From positions 1 through 28,618 of IMG/VR virus record IMGVR_UViG_3300017527_000286: a stretch of 28,618 nt of DNA. One strand, 5' to 3'. Of the stretch, positions 13,141 to 23,500 are shown piece after piece. The translations under genes were made by a program, and so were the position numbers. The stretch is from a virus. The notes below the pieces were generated by a model. It was not told the origin of the DNA, did not search any database, and worked only from the letters and a program-made list of their open reading frames with translations. Each line of letters opens with the position of its first letter. Within the stretch, counting starts at the first letter, position 1.

Positions 13141-16100
13141 TTACCTCTTTGTTTCAATTACAATCAGGTCACAGTTTGTACCGTTTCCAGAGGTTGAGAA
13201 TACAATCTCTACATCAGCAGTGGAGGTACCCTTCCATGTGACCATAGATTTACCTGTGGCAGAACTACTGTCAGGGGTAAAATCAAATCTTTGAGCTGTG
13301 ATACTACCGCCTTTGATAACACCGTCTACTTTCAATTGTAGAGTTGCCGTTGCTGCACCAACACCTGTAGTTGTGATCTCTCCGTAAAGGATTGCGGTAT
13401 ACTCGCCAGTCCAGTCTGGTGTGAAGGTAATAGACGGTGAGTTAGCACTACTTTTGCGAACCTTAGTTAGCTGATTACCCCCGCCGACATTGCTTGTTTT
13501 CACGCCGCCGGTTGAGATACGAAGATTATCACCGTCCGCAGTTAGAGTAAGGTTGTCCAGTTTGAGTTTTGTAGCCTGAACAGTTGTGGCTGCAATATGA
13601 CTACCTGTAATAGCCAAGGCATCAATTTGGGCAGATTTAATAGAGTCAGCTTTTAAGTGTACTGTGTCAATTTCACCCGCCACAATATGGTCAGCTATAA
13701 TACTACCTGTTTCAATGCTATCGCCATCAATTACAGTTTTACCATAAGCGGTGGATATGCTTACACCGCCCTTATAGGCGCAAACGATGATACGATCATC
13801 ACCTGTGGCCGTAGATTGGTTGGTAGAAGATCTGAGGAGATTTTCACCATACTTCCAGTAAACATAGAAGATACCTGAAGTATGAACAGAGCCGATTTCA
13901 CCAGCGGCAATACTGACCTCTTGGTTTGTACCATTATCATCTAAGTAACTCATCTGCCCTTGGTTCCAACTCAGACGATCAGTCTGCGCGGCCCCGCTAC
14001 TTCTGTAGTTACCGCGGAATTTAACACCGCTCAAAACAGGACCGCGAATTCCTATTGTGACTTTGTTGGCTGTAATGGTGTTGGCAGAGATTTCGCCACC
14101 GTCGATCTTCGTCAAATCCCCACCCATGCGCCAATCACCTAGAGTGGTGCCACCGTTGATGGTGATTTGACCGGGGTCGATTTTGGTGCTTCCCGGTATA
14201 TTCACAACAGCGCCGGGATCGGCAGCGGCGTCGTGGATCGTCTGCAAAGCAGTGCCTGACACGGTGATCGTCGAAGCCAGAGCCGTTCCTGCTGTCAGTT
14301 TTGCCGCACTCAGGTCTGCGATCTTAGCGTTCGTTACAACGCTGTTTTTGATGTTAGCAGTATTAGCAATGATTTCATTTGTGCCAATATGATCAGCGAT
14401 GATCCCGCCATCAACGATCAACTCCCCAGCGTTTTTCTTATACAACTCGACAGCGCCAAAGTTTGCCTTGGTCGCTGTGCCGATGTTGCTTTTGATAAAA
14501 CGAAACCGAGCGTACTTCATCCCTGCGGGGATGGTTATTGTCCCAGATCTTAACGTTGGTGAGGTACTTGTGACCGAACTCATGTAAATGTCTGTACGAT
14601 TGGTCATGTCTTGGGAGGCACTAACTTGAACATCCACATAGCAGCCACCAGTTGTACCGTCTTCAATATCCGCTACAAACTTGAATACATACTCTTCACC
14701 CTCTATGACGTTAAACGGCTGTTTGGGTGCCAAGTGGGAGTAGAGAATTAGGTAGCTTCCTGCTGTCCCAAGCAACCTTAGCATCCTTGGGGAGCGGTAA
14801 GCCGCAACTGATGTTGAGTGATAACTTTTGTTGCTGCCCGTGACCCCACTCACATAGTCTTCATCTAGGTGGTTAGGGTCCATGTAGTAGTTTGTGAAGT
14901 CACCTATGCCGACCTTGGATGCAACGAGTGCATTTACAGCGATCTGATCCGCACCGATTGCACCAGCTGCAATGGTTCCTGCGGTGATCGACGAAGATAT
15001 GATGTCGCCCCCGTCAACGGATTTAGTCCAACCTGACCCGTCATAACGATAAAGCTTATCATCAGTTGTCAGGAGCGCCATGCGGCCTTCGAAGTTACCT
15101 GTGGTCGGCAATGTGCCAACGATCTCAACAGGTGACAGATTAGCTGCAACACTGGCTTCAGCGATGATATCTGAAATGTCTGCCGAAATGAGACCAAGCG
15201 TAGTTGTCGTCTTAACGGTAGACCAGTCAGACTGATTGCCAGACGTGTCTACGGCGCGAACCCAAATATATTTCAGTACGCCGTCACCTAAACCAGTCCA
15301 TGCGAAGGACGCGGAATAGGAGGTGAAATGAAAGGCTGCTCCTTGATCGGTCGGCGCCGAATTCGAGGCTGCATGGTAGATCTCATAATGAGATAGATCA
15401 CTTTCCGTGTTTGGTGTCCATTCTATCCAGATACTTTCGAAACCAGGTGTCAAAGAAACTCCCGACGGCACAGCTGGCGGCGTTGCGTCGGCTATGACGG
15501 TATGAGTCACTTCGCCGGAGTAACTTGAGCGCTCCCCAAGAACGTTTCGCGCACGCACAGAGGCGTGATACTGCTCACCTGGCAGTACATCCCACTCCTT
15601 GCGATTGGTACCGGCATTGACGGTGACGTCATTGCCGCCATTTATTCGGATCTTGATGTCGTAAGTTACGTCATAACCTGAGACTGCACCCCATGTCAGA
15701 ATAAGCTTCGCCTTGCCATCTGATTTCAGAGTTGACGAGAACGCCACGCCAGTTGGCGTTGAAACTGTTCCGGTTTCCGGCGCTTCGATGATCGGAACAA
15801 TATTGATGTATGCGGTCTTGTCGCTTTCATTACCAGAGTGATCCACGGCGCTGATCTTGTAGCGCGTGTAATTGTCATCAGGGTCAGGGCGAAATACTTT
15901 GTAAGCGTCAGCCGTCACGGCGACACGAGTTAGATTTGTGCTACCTGCCGTACTGGCATAGATACGAAATCGCTTGAAGTCAGTCGCGGGGCTTTCATCA
16001 CCGCTGAAAGTGATCGTGTCAGGCCCAGAGATCGCGTACCAGTTCGTCGGGACGGGAGGGGCGAGTGAGACCCCCTGAATTGTTATCGACGCTGTAGGGG

Positions 16101-19100
16101 CGCCCTGTGCGACGAGAATGTCGTTTCGCTCATAGGAGAGGGATACGACACGCACGATGATAACGTCGCCAGCATCGGCACGAAAGCTTTTACGCTCGCC
16201 ACTGACGCGGCCCACGGTCTCAAAGCGCTCGCCATTGACTGACTTCTGAACCTCTGCACCTGTATAGATCCCGGTAGCTGGAGGATTCCAGGTAGCTTTC
16301 ACTCTGGATTTGAACGAACCGTCTTCCTGCTCGATCAGTTTCTCCTCAACAGCCAGGTCGGTAACATGTTCAGAAAGAGTTAGGGAAGAATAGTTATGAG
16401 TCTGCGCTTCAGGATCATCCGAATAGACCTCTGGAACAAACTCGACGGCCGACATGCTGACGATACCGTCTGTGGCACGACCGATCGTTTTGACGCGGAA
16501 AGGTTTCTTGGTGAACGAAACCTCGCCAAAGATATAGCTGGAGTATTTGAGCGGCGCACCGGAAGGCAGGTTGCTATCGAGATCAATGACACTTGCGGTT
16601 ACATTGGACCCGACCGCCGGGTTGGTGACAGTGACGTCATCGAGAACATCGGTATTCCACAACTCAGCAGAGAGACCGTTGATCGACAGGCCGTCTGCAC
16701 GTTCTTCCAGAAGAAGGTCAGTCGTGGTCGTGCCAGGCAGAATGCGCGTGATACCAATGTCCAAACCAGAGCCGGAATGAACCAGACGACGAATAGGTGT
16801 GTTATCAGGCACCAGCCAGTCGATGGTGATAAGGTTCGAGGACTGAGCGATGACATTCACGGACTGAATGTTATCAGAGTTCTGGTGCAGGACGACCCGA
16901 TAGGATTTGCCAGGGGAGAAAGTGACGTCGCGATCAAGTGTTAGCTGGGAACTGGTGCCGTTTAAAATGCGACCGCCAGTTCCCCAACCAGGCATTTCAT
17001 GCTGCACGACGATCATGTCGCCTACAGAACAGCTGACTGCTTCAACAGGGCTCTTCCATTCAGCAACGCGACTGACCAGGCGGTTGTAGTTCATACGGAA
17101 CACGCCTTCTTTCAAAGCGCGGTTCTGAGATGTTATCCCTTTAAGCGTCACTGTGGCAGGCTTGAGCGCTTCACCGCGTGCCAGGGCTGCGTCATTGGTG
17201 ACACGTACAGTACGGCGCTTGTACTTGTCATTCTTGTCGTTGAAGGACAGCTCAATATCATTGATTCGATCTGCGAAAGGTAGGTAGGTGATAGAGAAGC
17301 TGTTCTTGAGCATATTGCCCGAGCCAAACATCATAGTCGGAACTGAATCTTCGCGATCTATTGCAACCGAAAGCTTGGCCCCGGATGACACTCTCTGTGC
17401 GCGGCCCGCGATGTAAACATTCTTGAGGGCGTCATCAATGTTGCCACCTTCATAGAAGACCGCATTGAAGGTCAGACTATTAGCGTCACAGTGATCCCGC
17501 CAGTCCGCGTGTGCTGCGAAATCAATACGCTCTTTGTCTATCTGCGCGCCATAACGATTATTGATGTAGATGTTTAGCGCGACATCGGCCGGGTTGTTGC
17601 TGTAAGCCACATCTGTCGCATTGCCGTTGTGGTCGTAGATCACCATGACCCGACCTTTAGCAACACCAGTGATGGTTGGAATCTGATTGAGCTGACCCGT
17701 CAGTCTAATCTTGACGCCAAGCCAGGCTGTGTAAGGCAGAGAGACCTTATCAACGATGATCTCACCCACGTCGGACAGAATAACCTTGTCGAGCGTGGTG
17801 CTGGAGCCGGTTTGCTCAGGCGTGGTTCGCTTATAGCGAATCTCATACTCACTCTGCTTGAGAACAGGCGTCCGAAACGAGCGTCGCACGGTCTGATTTG
17901 TTTCATCCGACATGTTGAGCGCACCAGGCGTTTCAAGCCAGACGGTTCCTAATTCAGAAACAACGTTGGTGCCTGCCGTGATTACAACCTGATACTCCCA
18001 GGCGTTATCTGTGAGGTCAGCTTCTTCCCAGACTAGGGTATCTGCACCAAGCGGACTGACAGTGCCGTCATATGTGTCCAGATCGATCCAGGCCGTGACG
18101 GCATCCTTTATGCGATACTGAAGTTTTGCGCTGTATGTGGAGTTACCCGCTTTCTCGTCAGTGAGGGTCGATTTAATCTCTGCATTGACCTTGAAGGCAG
18201 TTGAAGTGTCTGTATCAAGGGCTCGCACGGTCCAGCTGAGCATATTACGCAGCTTCCTCCATGTCCCGCCTGTCTTGCGATACTCAACCTCGATAGGCAC
18301 TGTAACAGCTATGGATCTGCCGCGGTCATCCGTAACCTGCAAGCCAGCTGGCGCGGTAAAATCAATCCGAATGCGGTCCACTTCCTGCGATGTGGTGTAC
18401 GTCTGCCAGCTTTCGGTTAGATCTTTCGCCTGGTTGACCAATGTAATGGTCTCATCAAACCAGTTTGAGACTTTCTGCGAGCGGTTGCCTAGACGGTAGT
18501 CCCATTCAACATCGTCGTAGGTATCGATCTCCTGATCGTTCAGGTAGACGTCCGTCACGCTGTCAATCGGACCCTCTGAAATAGCAGTACGTGCATAGAG
18601 AAACTGAATTGCCTTGCCGTCATCGTCGGTGGAGTTCTCTGTGTAGAGATCAATGATGTTTCCACCAAAGCCGTGCTTGCCGAACAGAAGCGGCACTGGA
18701 ATACCTTCGGAGCTGGTATTCTTAGGACCATCGATACCATATGCCTGATCATCGGCCAGTGAATCATTTTCTGGCGCCGGGATCATGGCAGAAATTAATA
18801 CTCCGCCCGCGATGGATACGGCCGCAGTTGCTAGGGTTCGTGCAAGCTGCGTGCCGCCAAGCAAGTTACCAAGGGCGCCGCCTGCGATAGGAGCGAAGAC
18901 CGACAGGGCAATGGTTGCGACAAGCGCCATTACTGCCTTGCCATTATCACCGCCGCCGCCCCCACCTTCAGGAACCGGGGTTACAATGACATGGCTGTCT
19001 GGTTTTGGAAATGTAAGCGCAAGACATTCGGTTGGAATAATGACGCCATCAAGAACAACCGTCCATTCGATGTTATCAGGCAAGTCATCGACATAAGCCG

Positions 19101-19212
19101 ACAGAGAGTTGCCAGGCTGAAAGACCAGATCAACATCTTTGCGATCCGTCGCGTCGAGAGGGTTGTAGACAATTGACGCTCTTAGAGTGTCAGCGGTCGA
19201 GATGTCCAACAT
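13141..19212 (-). CDS. Tail tip / host-specificity protein (lambda J-like, TipJ type) with receptor-binding C-region
   Basis: This is a 2023-aa protein. ATG 19212 is preferred over a TTG at 19227 because GGAG lies nine bases before the ATG. N-terminal J/TipJ features include a Gly run (about 83-88), a hydrophobic Ala/Gly segment (about 93-145) and GIPVPLLFGKHGFGG. A Phage-tail_3-like central part includes ADWRDHCDANSLTFNAVFY. Fibronectin-III-like repeats occupy roughly residues 950-1340. The last ~600 residues form a fibre: repeats like ITAGTIAAGAIGADQI, a jelly-roll/carbohydrate-binding-like block starting NYYMDPNHL, more ADHI/ANTANI shaft repeats, and a terminal beta domain. This C-region looks lower in G+C (about 45% in sampled lines versus 50-57% upstream), suggesting an exchanged receptor-binding module. 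It overlaps the NlpC/P60 gene by 23 bp. Confidence 0.9.
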   Translation of the reverse strand: MLDISTADTLRASIVYNPLDATDRKDVDLVFQPGNSLSAYVDDLPDNIEWTVVLDGVIIPTECLALTFPKPDSHVIVTPVPEGGGGGGDNGKAVMALVATIALSVFAPIAGGALGNLLGGTQLARTLATAAVSIAGGVLISAMIPAPENDSLADDQAYGIDGPKNTSSEGIPVPLLFGKHGFGGNIIDLYTENSTDDDGKAIQFLYARTAISEGPIDSVTDVYLNDQEIDTYDDVEWDYRLGNRSQKVSNWFDETITLVNQAKDLTESWQTYTTSQEVDRIRIDFTAPAGLQVTDDRGRSIAVTVPIEVEYRKTGGTWRKLRNMLSWTVRALDTDTSTAFKVNAEIKSTLTDEKAGNSTYSAKLQYRIKDAVTAWIDLDTYDGTVSPLGADTLVWEEADLTDNAWEYQVVITAGTNVVSELGTVWLETPGALNMSDETNQTVRRSFRTPVLKQSEYEIRYKRTTPEQTGSSTTLDKVILSDVGEIIVDKVSLPYTAWLGVKIRLTGQLNQIPTITGVAKGRVMVIYDHNGNATDVAYSNNPADVALNIYINNRYGAQIDKERIDFAAHADWRDHCDANSLTFNAVFYEGGNIDDALKNVYIAGRAQRVSSGAKLSVAIDREDSVPTMMFGSGNMLKNSFSITYLPFADRINDIELSFNDKNDKYKRRTVRVTNDAALARGEALKPATVTLKGITSQNRALKEGVFRMNYNRLVSRVAEWKSPVEAVSCSVGDMIVVQHEMPGWGTGGRILNGTSSQLTLDRDVTFSPGKSYRVVLHQNSDNIQSVNVIAQSSNLITIDWLVPDNTPIRRLVHSGSGLDIGITRILPGTTTTDLLLEERADGLSINGLSAELWNTDVLDDVTVTNPAVGSNVTASVIDLDSNLPSGAPLKYSSYIFGEVSFTKKPFRVKTIGRATDGIVSMSAVEFVPEVYSDDPEAQTHNYSSLTLSEHVTDLAVEEKLIEQEDGSFKSRVKATWNPPATGIYTGAEVQKSVNGERFETVGRVSGERKSFRADAGDVIIVRVVSLSYERNDILVAQGAPTASITIQGVSLAPPVPTNWYAISGPDTITFSGDESPATDFKRFRIYASTAGSTNLTRVAVTADAYKVFRPDPDDNYTRYKISAVDHSGNESDKTAYINIVPIIEAPETGTVSTPTGVAFSSTLKSDGKAKLILTWGAVSGYDVTYDIKIRINGGNDVTVNAGTNRKEWDVLPGEQYHASVRARNVLGERSSYSGEVTHTVIADATPPAVPSGVSLTPGFESIWIEWTPNTESDLSHYEIYHAASNSAPTDQGAAFHFTSYSASFAWTGLGDGVLKYIWVRAVDTSGNQSDWSTVKTTTTLGLISADISDIIAEASVAANLSPVEIVGTLPTTGNFEGRMALLTTDDKLYRYDGSGWTKSVDGGDIISSSITAGTIAAGAIGADQIAVNALVASKVGIGDFTNYYMDPNHLDEDYVSGVTGSNKSYHSTSVAAYRSPRMLRLLGTAGSYLILYSHLAPKQPFNVIEGEEYVFKFVADIEDGTTGGCYVDVQVSASQDMTNRTDIYMSSVTSTSPTLRSGTITIPAGMKYARFRFIKSNIGTATKANFGAVELYKKNAGELIVDGGIIADHIGTNEIIANTANIKNSVVTNAKIADLSAAKLTAGTALASTITVSGTALQTIHDAAADPGAVVNIPGSTKIDPGQITINGGTTLGDWRMGGDLTKIDGGEISANTITANKVTIGIRGPVLSGVKFRGNYRSSGAAQTDRLSWNQGQMSYLDDNGTNQEVSIAAGEIGSVHTSGIFYVYWKYGENLLRSSTNQSTATGDDRIIVCAYKGGVSISTAYGKTVIDGDSIETGSIIADHIVAGEIDTVHLKADSIKSAQIDALAITGSHIAATTVQATKLKLDNLTLTADGDNLRISTGGVKTSNVGGGNQLTKVRKSSANSPSITFTPDWTGEYTAILYGEITTTGVGAATATLQLKVDGVIKGGSITAQRFDFTPDSSSATGKSMVTWKGTSTADVEIVFSTSGNGTNCDLIVIETKR

Positions 19213-19654
19213 AACGATAGGCTCCAATAATCTGGCGTTCGAACCGATTGGTTCGGCTTTCTATGACTCCGAAACCTTCAAGAGATTGAAGGAAGCGAGT
19301 GTTCGTGTGTGCGAAACCCACATGGGCTCCAAATCCTCTGACCCGCATCAGCAGCACCGCACCTGGTTTGATGCTGGGATTTTGTTCCCAGAGATGACGA
19401 CCTGCGCTTTCCATGACAGACGCATTAACTTTCGGTGAGCTGGAGGATCGGTAGTCTGGTAGCTTGATCCCGTGCCATCGTTGGTAACAAATCTGGATAA
19501 GACCCCAGCAGTCCAACGAAGTCGGCCCTCGTCCACCGTATTCGAATTCTACCCCAATCAGGTCACTGAAACAAGTCATCGCTGATTGATTATCTCGGGC
19601 GTATGCCGGGAAATCCCCCGTAACGGAGGGCGTTGTCATGAGTTGCGCATCCAT
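19190..19654 (-). CDS. Tail NlpC/P60 peptidase (lambda K-like)
   Basis: This protein is 154 aa from ATG 19654, which follows AAGGA with four bases spacing; ATG 19639 is an alternative. The NlpC/P60 motif SLDCWGL places the catalytic cysteine at C49, and GFGAHVGFA the histidine at H111. Such tail-tip enzymes cut peptidoglycan peptide bonds during DNA entry or help tip assembly. The gene overlaps the gpL-like gene by 65 bp and the J-like gene by 23 bp. No lambda I-like partner was seen between it and J. Confidence 0.9.
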   Translation of the reverse strand: MDAQLMTTPSVTGDFPAYARDNQSAMTCFSDLIGVEFEYGGRGPTSLDCWGLIQICYQRWHGIKLPDYRSSSSPKVNASVMESAGRHLWEQNPSIKPGAVLLMRVRGFGAHVGFAHTNTRFLQSLEGFGVIESRTNRFERQIIGAYRYVGHLDR

Positions 19655-20207
19655 CTGGTCCTTGTAGGGTGTAATCGCAGAACGTGTCTGCGCCGGAATA
19701 ACCGCACTGGTTCGACTTGAAGACCCAGGCGCATTTATCCCGCCACTGCATGCGACGTGGGAAGCGCTGCGCCAGAGGGTTACGCGCACCAAGAGTGAAC
19801 TCAACCGAATAGTTGCGGGCCTTAGCGGCGATGATATAGACCATTTCCTCGATCTCGGGATCAAGGGTCAGATCGCCTGAGTTGATGTATTTGAAGCGCA
19901 CCTTCCAGCCAACGCCGCCAGAGTAGGTTTCAGTCTTTGCTACGATAGCTTGCGTCGGGTCTTCGATATTCACTGATACCTCTGGCACACTGTCAGCGCT
20001 TTCCTCAACCTCAAAGTCAAAGGCAGAGGCGGTATAGACTTCACCGTGATAGGTGATGTCTTCGTTATTGCGCGCCAGATAGACAGTTTCGACATAGGCG
20101 CCTGTCGTTTCATCTACCACTTCAACTTCAACCAGCATGATAAACGGCGTGGCAGAGGCAATGCGATTCTTCTCGACGACCGTTCCAAGACTCAGATGCT
20201 TAGGCAT
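19590..20207 (-). CDS. Minor tail protein, lambda L-like
   Basis: This is a 205-aa protein. The N-terminal half is beta-rich (IMLVEVEVVDETTG, then YHGEVYTASAFDFEVEES). The C-terminal half carries RDKCAWVFKSNQCGY and a four-cysteine set C159, C168, C177 and C187, with the closing GGFPGI seen in lambda gpL. Lambda gpL has been shown to bind an Fe-S cluster through its C-terminal cysteines, so this protein probably does too. It sits between gpM-like and gpK-like proteins as in lambda. ATG 20207 overlaps the preceding TGA (TGATG). Confidence 0.88.
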   Translation of the reverse strand: MPKHLSLGTVVEKNRIASATPFIMLVEVEVVDETTGAYVETVYLARNNEDITYHGEVYTASAFDFEVEESADSVPEVSVNIEDPTQAIVAKTETYSGGVGWKVRFKYINSGDLTLDPEIEEMVYIIAAKARNYSVEFTLGARNPLAQRFPRRMQWRDKCAWVFKSNQCGYSGADTFCDYTLQGPDGCATHDNALRYGGFPGIRPR

Positions 20208-20584
20208 CAGACTTCCTCCAGAATGATTTCACCAATGTCCCAGCGATGCGTGCCGCCATAGCCTTTGTATTTGTATGAGGGGATTGATCCCTTCTTGAAG
20301 CGCACGTCGATCACTTCTCGGGTTACAGGGTGTTCCCAATTGGTGATGATATCGGCAGAGCCGCGTGTATCGTTGTAAAGATCGACCATCGACGTCTTGC
20401 GCGTATCGGTTACGTCAGTGAAGCCAAGCGTGAAGGTGCGCGCAGGGCGCTTGGTGAAGCGTGCGCGCGACATGATCCATCCTCCTTCTGCCTCGAAATC
20501 GATCGATGGATCTTCGCGGTGGGTTTCTTTGAACTTCGCACTGTCATGCTTGTCCTTTAGGAAGGTTGGGCAGGCTACGCTCAT
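20207..20584 (-). CDS. Minor tail protein, lambda M-like
   Basis: This is a 125-aa protein with FTLGFTDVTDTRKTSMVDLY (51-70), an NWEHPVTREVIDVRF stretch (82-96) and a C-terminal WDIGEIILEEV. These match the gpM/phage minor tail family that forms the distal tail ring after the tape measure. ATG 20584 overlaps the tape measure stop (ATGA). Order TMP-M-L-K-J matches lambda-type siphophages. Confidence 0.85.
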   Translation of the reverse strand: MSVACPTFLKDKHDSAKFKETHREDPSIDFEAEGGWIMSRARFTKRPARTFTLGFTDVTDTRKTSMVDLYNDTRGSADIITNWEHPVTREVIDVRFKKGSIPSYKYKGYGGTHRWDIGEIILEEV

Positions 20585-23500
20585 TTCAGAGACCTCTTGA
20601 GACTATCACGAAATGGACCTGGGCGAGCGGCGTTCTTTAGAACCACATCTAGAACCATACCGTCAGGGTTGAAGCGAACATCGCTGCTTTCAGAATCCAG
20701 CTGGGTGCCGGAGTTGTTGATCAGGTTAACTTTGACATCGCCCGATCCTCCGCCCCTGCCCATGGCTTTCATCTGTTCTTTAGTGAAGACGCCTTCACCT
20801 TTCTGGAGAATGGACGGCACTTCATCGCCTGCGATACCGCCACCGTGAAACTTTGGTGCCATTGCAAAAGCGTCGGCAGGGACTGATCGACTGCGACCCG
20901 CCATACCAGCAATGCCGCCACCGTGATTAACAGCAACGTTTGGCATAATGCCGCCAAGGATGCTTTTAGCCCCTGTGCGAAACAGGTCAGTGACGCCGGA
21001 TATGGCAGCGTTGATCGAAATTTGCAGAAAGGAGTTCAGCGCCGATCGAGCTAGTTGCTCCATGTTCATCTCACCTTCCGTGACCATATCTGCCAGTTCC
21101 TGAGAGATCGACTGGAACGTATCCGCACCCCAGTCTGAGATATTGTCAAAGAGGTCTTTCCACTCATTGGCGTACTGACCCATACCGCTCGCGGCGTCGA
21201 GCTGATCTCTGAGCGCCTGGATCTGGTCCGTGACGATCTGTTCGTAGTCAACGCGCCAGATGCCCATCTCAATCATCTGAGCCTTCATGTCGCGAATGCG
21301 GCTGGTTTCTTCGTCGTAAATATCGTTGCGAGCGGCGCGCTCGCCTTTGAGATTGCGATTAATATCTCGCGTAGCATCTACCATCTTGAGCATTTCTTTG
21401 CCCATGACGTTTGAAGCCATCAGCTTGAACAGGTCTTTCATGTCCTGCGTCCACTTGCCGCCGCTCTTGTCGGCCAGCTTGGCGATCTTGTTGCGTGCGG
21501 CATCAATGGCTTTGGGGAACTCATAAGCAAAAGGATCAAGAAAGCGCCGCTTGAGTGTTTCAGCTTCACGGTTGGCTGTTTCAAACATCGCTTCCATGCG
21601 CGCTGCGACGGATTTACCACCCCCGCCTTTACCGGCGGCGCCGCCTGTCGTGATCATCCCGCCTTTGAGCAGTCCAAGAATGGATGTTTGTTCGTCAATG
21701 AGGCTTTGAACCTGAAGCGCCATCGCAGCTCTGACAATGGCGGCCGCTTCTACGCCTGTTACGCCTTGCTGTATGAGCGTATCAATCGCCGCTTGCCCGA
21801 GTGTTTCATACCCTTCGATCTGCGTGCTGTAGAAGGCTTCTGCAATGCGAGAGGCTTCCTCAAACTGTTCTTCGCTGCTCAGGGAGGAGTCCTGCATCAC
21901 GTCGGACGCTTGTTTCAACATGAGCGCCGCGGCAGCAGAGCTTTCCTGCTTTAGAGCATTGAAAGCATCCGTGTGGGATTTTGCCAGCTCGTCAGCGCCT
22001 TCGCTGAACTCTCTGCTCATCGTGCCGGCCATGGCATCGACGTTGCGTTCCATTTCAACGACTTCGGCGTTTGCCTTGACCCAATTCTGAGCCAATTTGG
22101 CAACTTCGGGGTTCACGCTATTGAGCATATTGAACAATCGCGTTGCCTGATCCATCGCCGCGCCTTCTGGCCCGGGCTGGTCGCCAAACGCGTCAACCAA
22201 TCCTGGCTGGTTTGCTCTTTGCTGTAACCTTGCATCAAGCTCGACCATTTGGCGGATATAAGTGTCACGATCCGCGACAGACTGGTCGTACAGTGCTTTG
22301 GCTTTAGCAAGCTCAACCTGCGCTGTGGCTGTATCTGCATATTCGGCAGAGCCAACCAGAACCGACGCCTGTTGAAGAAAGCCGTTCCCGACCTTGGCGT
22401 TATGCGCCTCGCCGTCTGAGATTTCCTTTTGCAGGCGCGCAATGGTTGCGCTCAGCTCATGGACGTCGTTGATCTTTTCATCAATACCCGCGTTCAGGGC
22501 TGCCACTTGATCGGCGTTATAGCCTTCAAAGACATCATCACCAGCTCGGGCGGCGCGATCTGTGTCTCCAGCCAGCGCTTCTTGCAAATCCACCTCTGCG
22601 GCGTAAAGCATGGCTTTTTTGGCTCGGAGTTGGCGCGCGTGATTATCATAGGCAGACAGAGCCTTATCAAACTCTTCACTTCTGATCGCGTTACCGCGTT
22701 GCAGAATCTTCTGCATCAACCCGATTTCAGTTTCAGTGTAGCCGTCTATGAACGCATTTGTTTTAATCCCATCCGGTGTTTCGTGGTCGTAGTGACCGCT
22801 CTTCGTACCGGCGTTTGCTGCCACCCAGTCTTCGAACTCTTTAATGTCCATCAGGGCGTTTTTGATACTCGCGCCGATTTGCCCGAAGAAGCTGTCCTCG
22901 TTTAACATCTGGCTATTGATGTAATCGAAAAACGCGGCGAATTTCGCGTGGGCAAATTCCAGGTTCTTCACGACAGAGTTGACGCTAAGCATGAACGACG
23001 CCAGGGCGTTACCAATGCCGTCCATCATTTCTTTGCCAATGTCTGAGTTGAATAGATTAGTCAACGATGACCATAGTTCCTTGGTTGCTGCAAAGAAGTC
23101 CTTGACCCCGGATGATTGCGTGACAAGCTCAATCCAGGCCGTTTTCATCTTCGCCAGACGACCATTGTAGCTGTCCATCAAGCTTTGTGCGCGGCCGCCA
23201 AAGACGATCTGGAAGCCGGTGAACATCGCCTTCAAAGCTGGCTCAGCTTTAAGTTTACCTTCGGAAATGGTTTTCACCATCTCGCCGTAGCCTACACCCA
23301 TAGATTGTGCCATAATGGAGATCGCTTGCGGGACAGCCTCACCAAGTTGCTGCCGCAATTCTTCCATAGAAATCACGCCCTTACCAGCCATTTGTTGGAT
23401 GGCTATCGAGGCGCGGTGCAGGGTCTCATCGGTGCCACCAAACGCAGCAGTGGCGTCAACCAGAGATTGCATGGAACCATCGAGCGGGTCAAGTCCGACG

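Noticed and set aside
16396-16944. A 182-codon open frame on the + strand inside the tip protein gene
   Set aside because: It lies opposite a long well-supported gene, has no ribosome binding site, and its translation shows no domain; it is an antisense shadow. Similar + strand frames in the ligase, primase and metallophosphoesterase genes were rejected for the same reason.
19655-19864. Longer NlpC/P60 protein starting at 19864
   Set aside because: The extra 70 residues overlap the gpL-like gene and are low-quality Arg/Ser-rich sequence. ATG 19654 has an AAGGA site and gives a normal family length.
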